A stretch of 44,998 nucleotides of DNA from Psychromonas sp. B3M02 (GTDB taxonomy: Bacteria; Pseudomonadota; Gammaproteobacteria; Enterobacterales; Psychromonadaceae), in NCBI RefSeq assembly GCF_003318165.1, contig NZ_QOCB01000030.1, positions 1 to 44,998 on the forward strand. Direction: 5' to 3'. Below, piece by piece: positions 8,455-19,867 of this stretch. Positions within the stretch are counted from its first letter, which is position 1. Every line of letters begins with the position of its first letter. The position numbers were made by a program, and so were the translations under genes. The notes below the pieces were generated by a model. It did not search any database, was not told where the DNA came from, and worked only from the letters and a program-made list of their open reading frames with translations.

Positions 8455-11081
8455 TGAATAAGTACAATCCAAGCAGGTTATTAACGCCGTTATTCTCTAA
8501 TAAAGTGACTTTATTTTGCACTTTACTGATCATGCAATGTATCAGTTTAAGTGTAGCTGCCGCACAAAATGAGTTAAAAGGTGTGCGTACCTGGCCTTCA
8601 CCTGACAATACTCGGGTTGTACTTGACCTTGCTAACAAACCACAATACGAAACACATTACCTGAGTAAGCCAGATCGTTTAGTGATTGACTTGACCGGGA
8701 CGCGTAATAAAGCGAATTTAAGTGCAATTACTAATAAAGGTAAATTGATCACTAGAATTCGTGAAAGTAAAACCGCAAAAGCGAATACCTTTAGATTGGT
8801 TATTGATTTAACCACCGCCAGTAAAGCAAGAATTTTCAGCCTACCACCTGCTAAACCTTACGGGCACCGTTTAGTGATTGATTTACCAACTATTGCTACT
8901 AAAGTACCCACTAAAATAGCAGCAACACCTAATGGCCGTAATATTATTGTGGCGATCGATGCTGGTCATGGTGGTGATGACCCCGGTGCTTTAGGTAAAT
9001 ATAGTTACGAGAAAAAAGTCACACTACAAATCGCTAAGCGCTTAAAAAATACCATCGATGCGCAACGTGGTATGCAATCCTTTTTGATTAGAACGGGTGA
9101 TTACTTTGTAAATTTAAATAAACGCTCTGAAATTGCGCGTAAAGGTAAAGCTGACTTTTTGGTGTCTATTCATGCCGATGGTTTTACCTCTAGTCGTCCT
9201 AAGGGCGCTTCTGTTTGGGTATTATCAAATCGTCGTGCGACCACAGAGTTAGGTCGCTGGATGGAAAAAAATGAAGCGCAATCACAGTTATTAGGTGGTG
9301 CGGGCGATTTAATTCAAGACTCTGACAGTGTGCCATTTTTAAATAAAATGCTGCTAGATATGTCCATGGGGAATACCATGGGGGTTGGTTATAATATTGG
9401 TAGTTTGGTAACGAGCGAGCTTTCTAAAGTCACCACCATGCATAAAAAAGAGCCTGTGCATGCCAGCCTTGCGGTATTAAAGTCACCTGATATTCCTTCT
9501 ATTTTGGTGGAAGCTGGATTTATTACTAATCCAACGGAAGAGCGTTTGCTTAATCAAGCTGCTTTCCAAAACAAAATTGCTAATGCCGTGTTTAAAGGTA
9601 TTTATAAACACTTTAGTTTAAAACCACCGCAGGGCACTTTGTTTGCTCAGAAAAAACATGCAACTAAACATACGGTGCGTAGCGGAGAGTCGTTATCGAT
9701 ACTTTCTAAGCGTTACAGTGTTAGTGCCGCGAAGTTAAAAAGCTTTAACCATTTGAAATCTAGTTCATTGAAGATTGGTCAGGTATTAAGTATTCCTGAA
9801 AACTATCAAGTGGTGGTTGAGCCAGAATCTCAGGTTACCTCTGCGAGACCTTTAGTACAACAAGCAACGACACATACTGTTAAACGAGGTGAATCGTTAT
9901 CTGTGATCGCCAGTCGATATGGTAAAACCACAGCGCAATTAGTCGCTTACAATAACTTATCAAATACGACGCTAGCAGTGGGGCAAAAAATCGAGATCCC
10001 AGGTGTAGGCGGCAATGCGCAAAATACCCAAACCATAGTGGTTAAAACGCCCGTAGTTCATACTGTAGCACGCGGTGAATACCTTTCTGCTATTGCTAAA
10101 AAATACAATAAAAGTATTAAGCAGTTAACTTCTTATAATAAATTAAGCTCAACGACATTACGAATTGGTCAGCGTATTAAGATTCCTGGTGCCTATACGG
10201 AAACGACTAAAACGCGAGTAATTGAGCCAAAGGTCGCACCTAAAGCACCTGCGCCAGTTGTTAAAAATCAAATTTATACGGTACGTTCAGGTGACTCTTT
10301 ATCGGTTATTGCAGAAAGATATGCGACCAATATGTCTAATTTGAAACGAATCAATAATTTAAAATCTAGCAGTGTCTATGTAGGGCAAAAATTAAAAGTG
10401 CCAGCAGGGCAAGTTGAAGCAGCGCCTGAACGCCTTCATGTGGTGAAAAAAGGTGAGTTTTTATCGCTGATTGCTAAAAAGTACGACACCAGTATATCGA
10501 CCTTAAAAAGCTACAATAACCTTAAGTCGACCTCTTTACGTGTTGGACAAAAGATTAAAATACCTGGGGCTGATAGCTCCAACTATCAATCGCCAGTCGC
10601 TAAAAAAGTGGTAGTGCCTACTGAGCATAAAGTAAAACGCGGTGAATCCTTATCTGTCATTGCACAACGATACGATAGAAGTGCAAAACAGTTTCAAGCA
10701 TACAATAAACTTAGCTCGACGCGTTTATCGGTTGGACAAGTATTGAAAATCCCAAGTGCGAATTATAGTGCGCCGGTTCGACCTGCTACGCATACGGTAC
10801 AAAAAGGCCAATCTCTGTCTGTTATTGCAAGTAGATATGGCGTGTCTACACAACAGTTAAAGCAGTTTAATGGATTACGATCTAACGCATTAAATATTGG
10901 TCAGCGTTTGAAAATTCCAACGGCGAGTGCGCAGAAAACTCAGCATAAAGTGCGTAGTGGTGAATCACTATCGGTGATTGCACAACGTTATGGGACAACA
11001 ACCAGTGCGATTATTTCGACCAATAAATTACGCAGTAAATCCTTAGCTGTTGGCCAAGTGTTAACAATTCCTGTGAGCTAG
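8451..11081 (+). CDS. amiB: N-acetylmuramoyl-L-alanine amidase with eight LysM domains
   Basis: A periplasmic zinc amidase that cleaves septal peptidoglycan for daughter-cell separation. It has a signal peptide at about 1-38 (hydrophobic core, ending SVAAAQ) and an AMIN domain near 42-145 for septal targeting. The Amidase_3 domain at about 163-390 has zinc ligands in AIDAGHGG (His173), YEKK (Glu187) and VSIHAD (His241) and the catalytic Glu354 in LVEAGF. Eight LysM domains follow, at about 406-450, 474-517, 536-579, 608-651, 662-705, 725-768, 780-823 and 831-874. E. coli AmiB is 445 residues with one LysM, so this 876-residue form is about twice the size. The inhibitory helix must be sought between the Glu187 and His241 strands. 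The start overlaps the tsaE stop; a second ATG follows immediately. Confidence 0.95.
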   Translation: MMNKYNPSRLLTPLFSNKVTLFCTLLIMQCISLSVAAAQNELKGVRTWPSPDNTRVVLDLANKPQYETHYLSKPDRLVIDLTGTRNKANLSAITNKGKLITRIRESKTAKANTFRLVIDLTTASKARIFSLPPAKPYGHRLVIDLPTIATKVPTKIAATPNGRNIIVAIDAGHGGDDPGALGKYSYEKKVTLQIAKRLKNTIDAQRGMQSFLIRTGDYFVNLNKRSEIARKGKADFLVSIHADGFTSSRPKGASVWVLSNRRATTELGRWMEKNEAQSQLLGGAGDLIQDSDSVPFLNKMLLDMSMGNTMGVGYNIGSLVTSELSKVTTMHKKEPVHASLAVLKSPDIPSILVEAGFITNPTEERLLNQAAFQNKIANAVFKGIYKHFSLKPPQGTLFAQKKHATKHTVRSGESLSILSKRYSVSAAKLKSFNHLKSSSLKIGQVLSIPENYQVVVEPESQVTSARPLVQQATTHTVKRGESLSVIASRYGKTTAQLVAYNNLSNTTLAVGQKIEIPGVGGNAQNTQTIVVKTPVVHTVARGEYLSAIAKKYNKSIKQLTSYNKLSSTTLRIGQRIKIPGAYTETTKTRVIEPKVAPKAPAPVVKNQIYTVRSGDSLSVIAERYATNMSNLKRINNLKSSSVYVGQKLKVPAGQVEAAPERLHVVKKGEFLSLIAKKYDTSISTLKSYNNLKSTSLRVGQKIKIPGADSSNYQSPVAKKVVVPTEHKVKRGESLSVIAQRYDRSAKQFQAYNKLSSTRLSVGQVLKIPSANYSAPVRPATHTVQKGQSLSVIASRYGVSTQQLKQFNGLRSNALNIGQRLKIPTASAQKTQHKVRSGESLSVIAQRYGTTTSAIISTNKLRSKSLAVGQVLTIPVS
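9666..11072 (+). repeat. Eight tandem LysM repeat units inside amiB
   Basis: Eight units of about 45 codons, each built as [16 protein letters not shown], then a helix with YNxLSS, then LxVGQxLKIP, with variable linkers of 7 to 29 residues. Units 2, 4, 6, 7 and 8 share the ESLSVIA or near-identical core, suggesting internal duplication and then divergence at DNA level. Confidence 0.9.
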
Positions 11082-11099
11082 TTTAACGAGTTTATCATC

Positions 11100-12980
11100 A
11101 TGGCAATTCAGATATTACCTGCACGATTAGCTAACCAAATTGCGGCCGGTGAAGTAGTGGAGCGTCCAGCTTCCGTGGTTAAAGAGTTAGTGGAAAACAG
11201 TTTAGATGCGGGGGCGACCCGTATCGAGATAGAGATTGAACAGGGCGGCGCTAAGTGCATTCGCATTAAAGATAATGGTAAAGGTGTCAGCAAAGAAGAG
11301 TTGACCCTAGCATTAAGCCGCCATGCCACCAGTAAAATAAGTCACCTTGATGATTTAGAAGCGATTGTAAGCTTAGGTTTCAGGGGCGAGGCGTTAGCCA
11401 GTGTCAGTTCAGTTTCTCGTTTAACCTTTACTTCTAAGCCTGCAGACCAAGATCAAGCTTGGCAGGCCGTTGCTGAAGGTCGAGATATGCAAGTGAATGT
11501 GCAACCTGCTGCTCATCCGCAGGGCACCACGGTTGAAGTGTTGGATCTGTTCTTTAACACGCCTGCACGTCGTCGTTTTTTAAAAACAGAAAAAACTGAA
11601 TTCCAACATATCGATGAGCTGATCAAGCGTATTGCGCTGAGTCGTTTTGATATTGCCATCACCTTAAAGCACAATAAAAAAATAGTAAGGCAATATAGAG
11701 CTGCGCCAGAACAAGCACAGCAGGAAAAACGTATTGCGGCTATTTGTAGTGAACAATTCATTCAACATGCTGTATTTTTTGAGCATGCCGACCAGTCTTT
11801 AAAAATATCTGGCTGGGTATCGGACCGTTTATCACCACGTCCTTTAGCCGACGTACAATATTGTTATATCAATGGACGAATGATTCGCGATAAATTGGTG
11901 AACCATGCAATCAAACAGGTATTTGCACACTTTATCCCGCAGGGCATGTTTCCTGGTTATATTATCTATATTGAATGTGATGCTAAAGAGGTGGATGTTA
12001 ACGTTCACCCTGCTAAGCATGAAGTGCGATTCCATCAAGCGCGTTGGGTGCATGACTTTATTAGCAGTACACTCAACTCAACGTTAAGTGATAGTTCGTT
12101 ATTAAGCCATGATCTTGAAGCGCAGCAAAATATGGCGCAGCCTCGTGTGGCAGAACATGCTTATCAGCCACCAAGCCAGGTATCAGAAGGGCAGGGGGGA
12201 GATTATAATCACGCTCATAACAGTGAAGCTAGTCCTCGTCGTAATGAATACTCTGGAGGGACTGGCGGTTATGCGGCGATGCCAACGCGTCCAGTATTAG
12301 ATCAGCAAAAAGTAGGGGCGTATTGTGATTTTGTTGCTGAAGCATTTCAGCAAGATATAGGGTTAACAGTTGGTACTTCAGAAACATCAAAGTCTTCTGC
12401 TATTGTTAAATTAATCAGTGTTATTGACCAGCATCATTTATTGGTTCAACCACAGATTGAGTCGCTAAGTGCGTTATCTGAGAATGGTTTGTTGATTATG
12501 TCTTTGCCTCGAGCCCGTCAACAGATTGTTGCTTCACAATTGTTTAATGCTTGGCAAGATGGCGAAGTGATCTCACAGCCTTTATTACTGCCGGTACGCT
12601 TTAAACTAAGTCCTGAAATGTTAGTGGTGGCTGAACAAGCAAGTTCATTATTAGCTCGCTTAGGTTTTACTTATAAATTTCAATCACAATTTGTGATTGT
12701 TAGCCAAGTGCCAGCCGCTTTCAGGCATGCGCCCATTGCGACTATTTTGCCGCAACTGTTTGACACTTCAAATGAAGCTGAGCACCTGAGTAGTGAGCAG
12801 CAAGTTCAGCAAGTGTGCGATAAGTTAAGCCATCTATTACACGCTCAAGAGCAAGAGAAAGCCTTCTCTGCAACTGAGGTAACACCATTATTTGACGCGT
12901 TAAGTAGTTTGTCTAATGAGGCGTTTCAACACTGCTTTAAACAACCTAATTTGTCATTATTATTACAGGGTATTCATTAG
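11100..12980 (+). CDS. mutL: DNA mismatch repair protein MutL
   Basis: MutL links MutS mismatch recognition to MutH and UvrD. It has 626 residues against 615 in E. coli. The N-terminal GHKL ATPase shows [13 protein letters not shown] (catalytic Glu, Mg-binding Asn), DNGKGV, HATSKI and [10 protein letters not shown]. The transducer domain follows and includes the lysine loop in [12 protein letters not shown] Ser/Gly/His-rich linker lies near 345-410, and a C-terminal dimerisation domain follows. The C-terminal domain lacks the DQHA(X)2E(X)4E endonuclease motif, as expected where MutH makes the nick. It lies 18 bp after amiB and one base before miaA, the classic amiB-mutL-miaA order. Confidence 0.97.
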   Translation: MAIQILPARLANQIAAGEVVERPASVVKELVENSLDAGATRIEIEIEQGGAKCIRIKDNGKGVSKEELTLALSRHATSKISHLDDLEAIVSLGFRGEALASVSSVSRLTFTSKPADQDQAWQAVAEGRDMQVNVQPAAHPQGTTVEVLDLFFNTPARRRFLKTEKTEFQHIDELIKRIALSRFDIAITLKHNKKIVRQYRAAPEQAQQEKRIAAICSEQFIQHAVFFEHADQSLKISGWVSDRLSPRPLADVQYCYINGRMIRDKLVNHAIKQVFAHFIPQGMFPGYIIYIECDAKEVDVNVHPAKHEVRFHQARWVHDFISSTLNSTLSDSSLLSHDLEAQQNMAQPRVAEHAYQPPSQVSEGQGGDYNHAHNSEASPRRNEYSGGTGGYAAMPTRPVLDQQKVGAYCDFVAEAFQQDIGLTVGTSETSKSSAIVKLISVIDQHHLLVQPQIESLSALSENGLLIMSLPRARQQIVASQLFNAWQDGEVISQPLLLPVRFKLSPEMLVVAEQASSLLARLGFTYKFQSQFVIVSQVPAAFRHAPIATILPQLFDTSNEAEHLSSEQQVQQVCDKLSHLLHAQEQEKAFSATEVTPLFDALSSLSNEAFQHCFKQPNLSLLLQGIH

Positions 12981-12981
12981 A

Positions 12982-13917
12982 ATGACCGACACCAGCAGCA
13001 CAGCTTTCCCTAAAGCTATTTTTTTAATGGGGCCAACGGCCTCAGGTAAAACCGACTTAGCCATCAAATTGGCTCAACAATGTCGTTGTGAAATTATCAG
13101 TGTGGATTCTGCACTGATCTATAAACAGATGGATATTGGCACTGCTAAGCCTAGCGCCGAAGAGCAAGCATTAGCACCACATATGTTAGTTGATATTATT
13201 GACCCTATAGACAGCTATTCAGCTGGCAACTTTCGAGATGATGCATTACGTTTGATGAGTGAAATCGTTGCAAGAGGTAACACACCTTTATTAGTGGGTG
13301 GCACCATGCTTTATTATAAAGCCTTAGTCGAAGGGTTATCTCCTTTACCAAGTGCAGACCCAGAAGTACGTGCTGCGATAGAAAAGCAAGTTAATGAAAG
13401 TAGTTGGCAAGCATTACATGAAGAGCTGCAACAGATAGATCCGGTTTCTGCTGCTCGTATTCATGTTAACGATCCACAACGTTTAGCACGTGCTATTGAA
13501 GTGTATCGCATCACGGGTAAAAGCATGACTGAGCTGACTGAAGTAAAAAGCGAACCCATCCCCTTTGATGTTAAGCAGTTTGCCATTGCTCCCGCTGAAA
13601 AAGTTGTATTACATGAACGTATCGAACGTCGTTTTGATTTAATGCTAGTCGGTGGCTTTGAGCAAGAAGTAAGAGCCTTATATGAACGTGGTGATTTACA
13701 CCTAGATTTACCTTCTATGCGCTGTGTTGGTTATCGCCAAATGTGGGAATATATTGAAGGTAAGATGGATTATGAAGAGATGCGTTTTCGAGGCGTGGTC
13801 GCCACTCGTCAATTAGCGAAACGTCAAATGACCTGGTTAAGAGGCTGGAAACAAGATATTCAATGGTTAGAAAGTGCCGATCCAGATAACTTTGAAAAAA
13901 TTAAAAGCATCTTATAG
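12982..13917 (+). CDS. miaA: tRNA dimethylallyltransferase
   Basis: MiaA adds the dimethylallyl group to A37 of tRNAs reading UNN codons. It has 311 residues against 316 in E. coli. The P-loop [11 protein letters not shown] is at the N-terminus, followed by the [20 protein letters not shown] substrate region, [12 protein letters not shown], and the C-terminal [11 protein letters not shown]. The open frame runs 22 codons further upstream inside mutL, but the ATG at 12982 directly after the mutL stop gives the family N-terminus, and the short gap suggests coupled translation. The order miaA-hfq-hflX is conserved. Confidence 0.96.
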   Translation: MTDTSSTAFPKAIFLMGPTASGKTDLAIKLAQQCRCEIISVDSALIYKQMDIGTAKPSAEEQALAPHMLVDIIDPIDSYSAGNFRDDALRLMSEIVARGNTPLLVGGTMLYYKALVEGLSPLPSADPEVRAAIEKQVNESSWQALHEELQQIDPVSAARIHVNDPQRLARAIEVYRITGKSMTELTEVKSEPIPFDVKQFAIAPAEKVVLHERIERRFDLMLVGGFEQEVRALYERGDLHLDLPSMRCVGYRQMWEYIEGKMDYEEMRFRGVVATRQLAKRQMTWLRGWKQDIQWLESADPDNFEKIKSIL

Positions 13918-14050
13918 ATGAGCAAATCTAGTGTAAACCGTTAGTTATTTAAATTACAAGAGGATAGAAGGAGGTACGGATCAAAATTTTACGTTTTCTG
14001 TCGGTTTTTTTCTATTCCTTAGTTATACTTATATTTGAATATAATAATAA

Positions 14051-14299
<249 letters not shown>

Positions 14300-14314
14300 T
14301 CTTATCATAAGAAT

Positions 14315-14345
14315 AAAATGGCTTGCTTATGCAGGCCATTTTTTT
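14315..14345 (+). terminator. Terminator after hfq
   Basis: A 12-bp stem (AAAATGGCTTGC with GCAGGCCATTTT, one G-U pair), a TTAT loop and a trailing T run. It separates hfq from hflX, which are close-knit in E. coli. Confidence 0.88.
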
Positions 14346-14480
14346 ATCCAAGCGCATCACTTCTTGAAGGTAATCAGTATAATCATTAAATAGCTGTGTT
14401 AGGATTAAGTTTGCTGCTTAGCCTTGAAATTACGTTACTAAGCACCATCTATTACCTTTACTTACTTATTGGAGAATTAT

Positions 14481-15812
14481 TTGTTTGATCGTTATGAAGC
14501 CGGTGAACAGGCTGTTTTAGTTCATGTCTCTTTTTCAGATGAAAATAATAAAGAAGATATTGATGAATTAAAGCTGTTAGTTAGCTCTGCCGGTGTTACG
14601 CCTGTTGCCACAGTGACAGGTCCTCGTAAGTCACCTCATGCACGTTTTTTTGTTGGTACAGGTAAAGCCCAAGAAATTGCTGATACAGTACACACCATGG
14701 GTGCTGATATCGTTATCTTTAACCATGCTTTGTCTCCTGCCCAATTGCGTAATATGGAGCAAAAGTGTGAATGTTTAGTACTTGATAGAACAGCACTTAT
14801 TTTAGATATCTTCGCACAACGTGCTCGTACCTATGAAGGTAAGTTACAAGTAGAGCTTGCTCAGCTTCATTATATGTCGAGTCGATTAGTACGCGGTTGG
14901 AGTCACCTTGATAAACAGAAAGGTGGTGTCGGCATGCGTGGTCCTGGTGAAACCCAGTTAGAGACAGATAGACGTTTACTTGGTGCACGTATTACTACGA
15001 TTAAATCAAGATTAAGCAAAGTATCAAAACAACGAGAGCAGGGACGACGAGCGCGTTTACGCAATGAAGTACCAACAGTATCTTTAGTTGGTTACACCAA
15101 TGCTGGTAAATCGACCTTATTTAATCAAATAACCGAAGCAAAAGTGTATGCCGCTGACCAATTATTTGCGACCTTAGACCCAACCTTACGCAAAATATCT
15201 GTAGATGATGTAGGTACTTGTATTTTAGCTGATACAGTAGGGTTTATTCGTCATCTACCGCATGATTTGGTAGCTGCATTTAAAGCAACATTACAAGAAA
15301 CCCGTGAAGCAACGCTGTTGTTACATGTTGTAGATTGCTCCGATGAAAATTACCTCGCTAATGTAGAAGCCGTTGAAGAAGTATTATCGGAAATTGATGC
15401 CGGTGAAGTACCGCATTTAATGGTGATGAATAAAATTGATGCACTAGAAGAAGCGGAACCAAGAATAGACTATGATGATTTAGGCGTGCCAACCAGAGTT
15501 TGGTTATCGGCGCAGAAAAATATTGGCGTGGATCTATTATTTAATGCCTTAAGCAGTTTATTATCGGGTAAGATTCGTTCATTACAATTATCAATACCAC
15601 CTGCACAGGGTAAATTACGCGCCTTATTCTATCAGTTAGAGTGCATTGAAAATGAAGCGTACGCTGAAAATGGTCATTGTGTTATCGATATCCGTTTAAA
15701 TAACACCGACTGGCAACGTTTGATAAAACAAGAGGGCGACTACATAGAGGAATTTGTGGTAGATAACAATTATCAAAGTGTCGCTGAATTAGAAAAAGAA
15801 GATTGGACCTAA
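14481..15812 (+). CDS. hflX: Ribosome-associated GTPase HflX, TTG start
   Basis: HflX binds the 50S subunit and splits stalled ribosomes, for example after heat stress. It has about 443 residues. A glycine-rich N-terminal domain contains GGVGMRGPGETQLETDRR, followed by a helical linker and the G domain: GYTNAGKST (G1), LFATLDPT (G2), ADTVGF (G3), NKID (G4). I place the start at the TTG at 14481: the residues that follow (FDRYEAGEQAVLVH) align with E. coli MFDRYDAGEQAVLVH, and GGAG sits 6 bases upstream. The frame also opens at another TTG at 14469, but that would put the start before the ribosome-binding site. No ATG is available nearby. Confidence 0.95.
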   Translation: MFDRYEAGEQAVLVHVSFSDENNKEDIDELKLLVSSAGVTPVATVTGPRKSPHARFFVGTGKAQEIADTVHTMGADIVIFNHALSPAQLRNMEQKCECLVLDRTALILDIFAQRARTYEGKLQVELAQLHYMSSRLVRGWSHLDKQKGGVGMRGPGETQLETDRRLLGARITTIKSRLSKVSKQREQGRRARLRNEVPTVSLVGYTNAGKSTLFNQITEAKVYAADQLFATLDPTLRKISVDDVGTCILADTVGFIRHLPHDLVAAFKATLQETREATLLLHVVDCSDENYLANVEAVEEVLSEIDAGEVPHLMVMNKIDALEEAEPRIDYDDLGVPTRVWLSAQKNIGVDLLFNALSSLLSGKIRSLQLSIPPAQGKLRALFYQLECIENEAYAENGHCVIDIRLNNTDWQRLIKQEGDYIEEFVVDNNYQSVAELEKEDWT

Positions 15813-15950
15813 TATGTCATTAAGCACTTTATTATTAGACTGAACATTGTTACATTGCAGTAATAGTTTAAGTGTTTGGTAAATTCTTTTAAATGATTCA
15901 TTATTAAACAGATTTTATTAATTCAATTTATGAGTAAATCAGGAGCTAAC

Positions 15951-17138
15951 ATGGCTTGGAATGAACCGGGTAAAGATGATAAAAAAGATCAAGACCCGTG
16001 GAACAAAAACGATAAAAAGAATGAACAGGGACCACCAGACTTAGACGTTGTTTTTCAAAAAATATCTGGATTCTTAGGTGGCTTATTTGGAAAAAAATCA
16101 ACGCAAGGTCCTTCTGGTGGCGGCAACAGTGGTAATGGCGGAAAGATTGTTGCTATTGCTGTGCTTAGCATCATTGCTATTGTTTGGTTTGCAAGTGGTT
16201 GGTATACCATTAAAGAATCAGACCGTGGTGTAGTACTGCGCTTTGGTGCTTATCATTCACAGGTTGAGCCTGGTTTACACTGGAATCCAAAATTTGTTGA
16301 TCAAATAATTCCAATTAACGTAGAAGCTTTCCGTACCTTACCAACGTCGGGATTCATGTTGACCGAAGATGAGAATATCGTACAAGTGTCAATGGAAATT
16401 CAATACCGTATTGTTGAGCCAGAAAAGTATCTGTTTAGTGTTACTAACGCTGATAATAGTTTATTACAAGCATTAGACAGCTCGTTACGTTTTGTTGTCG
16501 GTCATTCAACCATGGATGATACATTAACAACCGGTCGTGAAGTGGTCCGTCAAGAAACCTGGGAAATGCTTAATAAAATCATTGAAAGCTACCATCTAGG
16601 TATTCAGATTTTAGATGTGAATTTACAACAAACACGTCCACCAGAACAAGTTAGAGATGCCTTTGATGATGCAATTGCTGCACAAGAAGATGAAGAGCGT
16701 TTTGTTCGTGAAGCAGAAGCTTATGAGCGCGAGAAAGAGCCAATTGCACGTGGTCAAGTTAAACGTATCGAGCAACAAGCTCGTTCATACGAAGAAGGTA
16801 TTATCCTAGAAGCACAGGGTGCGGTAGCTAAATTTAATCAATTACTACCAGAATACAAAGCTAACCCTGAAGTGACTCGCCAACGTATTTACATTGAAAC
16901 AATGGAAAAAGTACTAGGTAATGCATCTAAAGTGTTAATCGATAATAAAGCTGGAGGTAACTTAACTTTCCTTCCACTTGATAAATTGATGGATAAGTCT
17001 AACAACACAACACGCTTACCGGTGGAAACTGAGATCGAAACACGTTCACGTGCAGATCAAAAAGCAGACCAAGATGAACGTGCTGCAGTTAATGAGAGAG
17101 CTTCGCGTAGCAGTCGTACAACGGGGAGAGACTACTAA
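15951..17138 (+). CDS. hflK: FtsH protease modulator HflK
   Basis: HflK forms with HflC the large SPFH cage that encloses the membrane protease FtsH and controls its access to substrates. It has 395 residues. A Gly/Asp/Lys-rich cytoplasmic N-terminus (MAWNEPGKDD), one transmembrane segment at about 64-83, then the SPFH/Band-7 domain beginning SDRGVVLRFGAY. A coiled coil rich in Glu/Ala/Arg (residues 240-290) is followed by LYIETMEK-like RIYIETMEKVLG. The ATG at 15951 has AGGAG upstream and matches the E. coli start MAWNQPG; an in-frame ATG at 15930 is possible but less likely. Its stop overlaps the hflC start. Confidence 0.96.
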   Translation: MAWNEPGKDDKKDQDPWNKNDKKNEQGPPDLDVVFQKISGFLGGLFGKKSTQGPSGGGNSGNGGKIVAIAVLSIIAIVWFASGWYTIKESDRGVVLRFGAYHSQVEPGLHWNPKFVDQIIPINVEAFRTLPTSGFMLTEDENIVQVSMEIQYRIVEPEKYLFSVTNADNSLLQALDSSLRFVVGHSTMDDTLTTGREVVRQETWEMLNKIIESYHLGIQILDVNLQQTRPPEQVRDAFDDAIAAQEDEERFVREAEAYEREKEPIARGQVKRIEQQARSYEEGIILEAQGAVAKFNQLLPEYKANPEVTRQRIYIETMEKVLGNASKVLIDNKAGGNLTFLPLDKLMDKSNNTTRLPVETEIETRSRADQKADQDERAAVNERASRSSRTTGRDY

Positions 17139-18004
17139 TGAAAAAATTATTAATACTACCAGCCATTTTGTTTATCGCTTTCATTAGCAGCGCGTTTGTT
17201 GTTTCTGAAGGACAAAATGGTATTGTTTTACAGTTTAGTAAAGTGAAACGTGATAGTGATAATAACCCAGTGGTTTATGCACCAGGGTTACACTTTAAAG
17301 TTCCATTTATTGATACTGTTCGAGTGATGGATACACGTATTCAAACGTTAGATGATCAACCAGATCGCTTTGTAACATCAGAGAAAAAAGATTTAATTAT
17401 CGACTCTTATGTTAAGTGGCAAATTGATGATTTAGCCGTTTATTACCTAGCAACTGGGGGTAATAAAATGCAAGCTGAAGCGTTATTGAAGCGTAAAATT
17501 AATAATGGTTTACGTAATGAAATTGGTTCTCACACGATTAAAGATATTGTATCTGGTAAGCGTGGCGAAGTAATGGAAACAGCATTGAAGCGTATGGCAC
17601 GTTCATCTGAGTTAGGTATTAAAGTAATTGATGTACGTATTAAGAAAATTAATTTACCTGATGGTGTGAGTAATAGTGTTTACAAGCGTATGCGTGCTGA
17701 GCGTCAAGCGGTAGCAAGAGAACATCGCTCAGAAGGTCAAGAGAAGTCTGAAGTGATCCGCGCTAATATCGACCGTAAAGTGTCGATTATGCTAGCTCAA
17801 GCAAACAAAGAGTCAGCTGAGATACGTGGTCGTGGTGATGCAACATCATCTAAAATTTACTCTGAAGCTTTCTCTAAAGATGCTGAGTTTTATGCCTTTA
17901 TGCGTAGCATGCAAGCCTACCAAAAAAGCTTTGCAGACAAACAAGATGTAATGGTATTAAGCCCGGATTCCGACTTCTTTAAATATATGACGGATAAGAA
18001 GTAA
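17138..18004 (+). CDS. hflC: FtsH protease modulator HflC
   Basis: Partner of HflK in the periplasmic SPFH cage around FtsH. The N-terminal signal anchor spans about residues 3-23, followed by the Band-7 domain (VVSEGQNGIVLQF) and RMRAERQAVAREHRSEGQE in the coiled coil. The conserved end is SPDSDFFKYM. At 288 residues it is shorter than E. coli HflC (334). Comparison with E. coli places the difference in the segment after DIVSGKRG, where E. coli has an extra loop of about 45 residues; domain ends are intact. The start overlaps the hflK stop (TAATG), indicating translational coupling and a fixed ratio of the two subunits. Confidence 0.96.
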   Translation: MKKLLILPAILFIAFISSAFVVSEGQNGIVLQFSKVKRDSDNNPVVYAPGLHFKVPFIDTVRVMDTRIQTLDDQPDRFVTSEKKDLIIDSYVKWQIDDLAVYYLATGGNKMQAEALLKRKINNGLRNEIGSHTIKDIVSGKRGEVMETALKRMARSSELGIKVIDVRIKKINLPDGVSNSVYKRMRAERQAVAREHRSEGQEKSEVIRANIDRKVSIMLAQANKESAEIRGRGDATSSKIYSEAFSKDAEFYAFMRSMQAYQKSFADKQDVMVLSPDSDFFKYMTDKK

Positions 18005-18046
18005 TATTTATTATTTCTAGTTCGAGTTTAAATACTAAGTGATTGT

Positions 18047-18075
18047 AAAAAGGCCGATTTATCGGCCTTTTTTTT
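18047..18075 (+). terminator. Terminator after hflC
   Basis: The stem AAAAAGGCCGA/TCGGCCTTTTT with a 4-nt loop is followed by further T. It ends the tsaE-to-hflC gene series. Confidence 0.9.
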
Positions 18076-18162
18076 ATTTTAAATTATATAACTAGCGATA
18101 AACTCACAAAGATATTGATCGAACTGTTTAAACTTTGCTAAAATCCCCGCTCAATTCGCTAG

Positions 18163-19494
<1,332 letters not shown>

Positions 19495-19506
19495 GTTTAA
19501 TTGTTT

Positions 19507-19547
19507 AAAAAGGCCCGCGTTATTGTTGCAATAGCGCGGGCCTTTTT
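19507..19547 (+). terminator. Terminator after purA
   Basis: A very strong hairpin: AAAAAGGCCCGCG pairs with CGCGGGCCTTTTT, and an inner TATTG/CAATA extends the stem to a 3-nt loop. It is followed by T, and A/T tracts on both sides make it potentially bidirectional. Confidence 0.92.
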
Positions 19548-19575
19548 GATCCTGCAATATGACTCGTTCTAAATA

Positions 19576-19737
19576 ATACCAATCATAGTAAGTAACTGAT
19601 CTATTTTACTTGTTAAAACAACTTATTTTTTCGTTGTAAGTTTCGTATAGGGAACAACCATTTACATCAACTTACGCCTCAAACTAAGCCATTTTTCCGG
19701 CGCAAAATTTAGATCAGTTATTTAATACAATTGGTAT
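19576..19737 (+). repeat. 162-bp MITE-like inverted-repeat element, copy 2
   Basis: Identical by eye to copy 1 (5-166) in the same orientation. It sits between the terminators of the converging genes purA and ispB, where insertion breaks nothing. The flanks (AATA on the left, AAGG on the right) share nothing with copy 1 beyond the tips, which helps fix the element's ends. Confidence 0.87.
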
Positions 19738-19777
19738 AAGGTTGACACTTTTTAGCAATGCTAAGAAATCAAGTGAC

Positions 19778-19811
19778 AAAAAAGGGACAATACATAAACA
19801 TATTGTCCCTT
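19778..19811 (-). terminator. Terminator after ispB
   Basis: The 11-bp stem AAGGGACAATA/TATTGTCCCTT (19782-19792 and 19801-19811) has an 8-nt loop. Read on the minus strand it is followed by TTTT. It lies about 55 bp past the ispB stop. Confidence 0.88.
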
Positions 19812-19867
19812 CTCTTATTCTATATCTTCACTCTTGTTTTAGGGGAGTGCGATATGACAGTTAGCTA

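Noticed and set aside
12430-12465. DQHH in MutL as a possible endonuclease motif
   Set aside because: The motif needs DQHA followed by two residues, Glu, four residues, Glu. Here the Glu positions are not filled, so it is chance and the protein fits a MutH-dependent MutL.
13966-13990. Strong Shine-Dalgarno-like GAAGGAGGTA before hfq
   Set aside because: No start codon follows at suitable spacing and no open frame begins there; hfq starts about 100 bases later.
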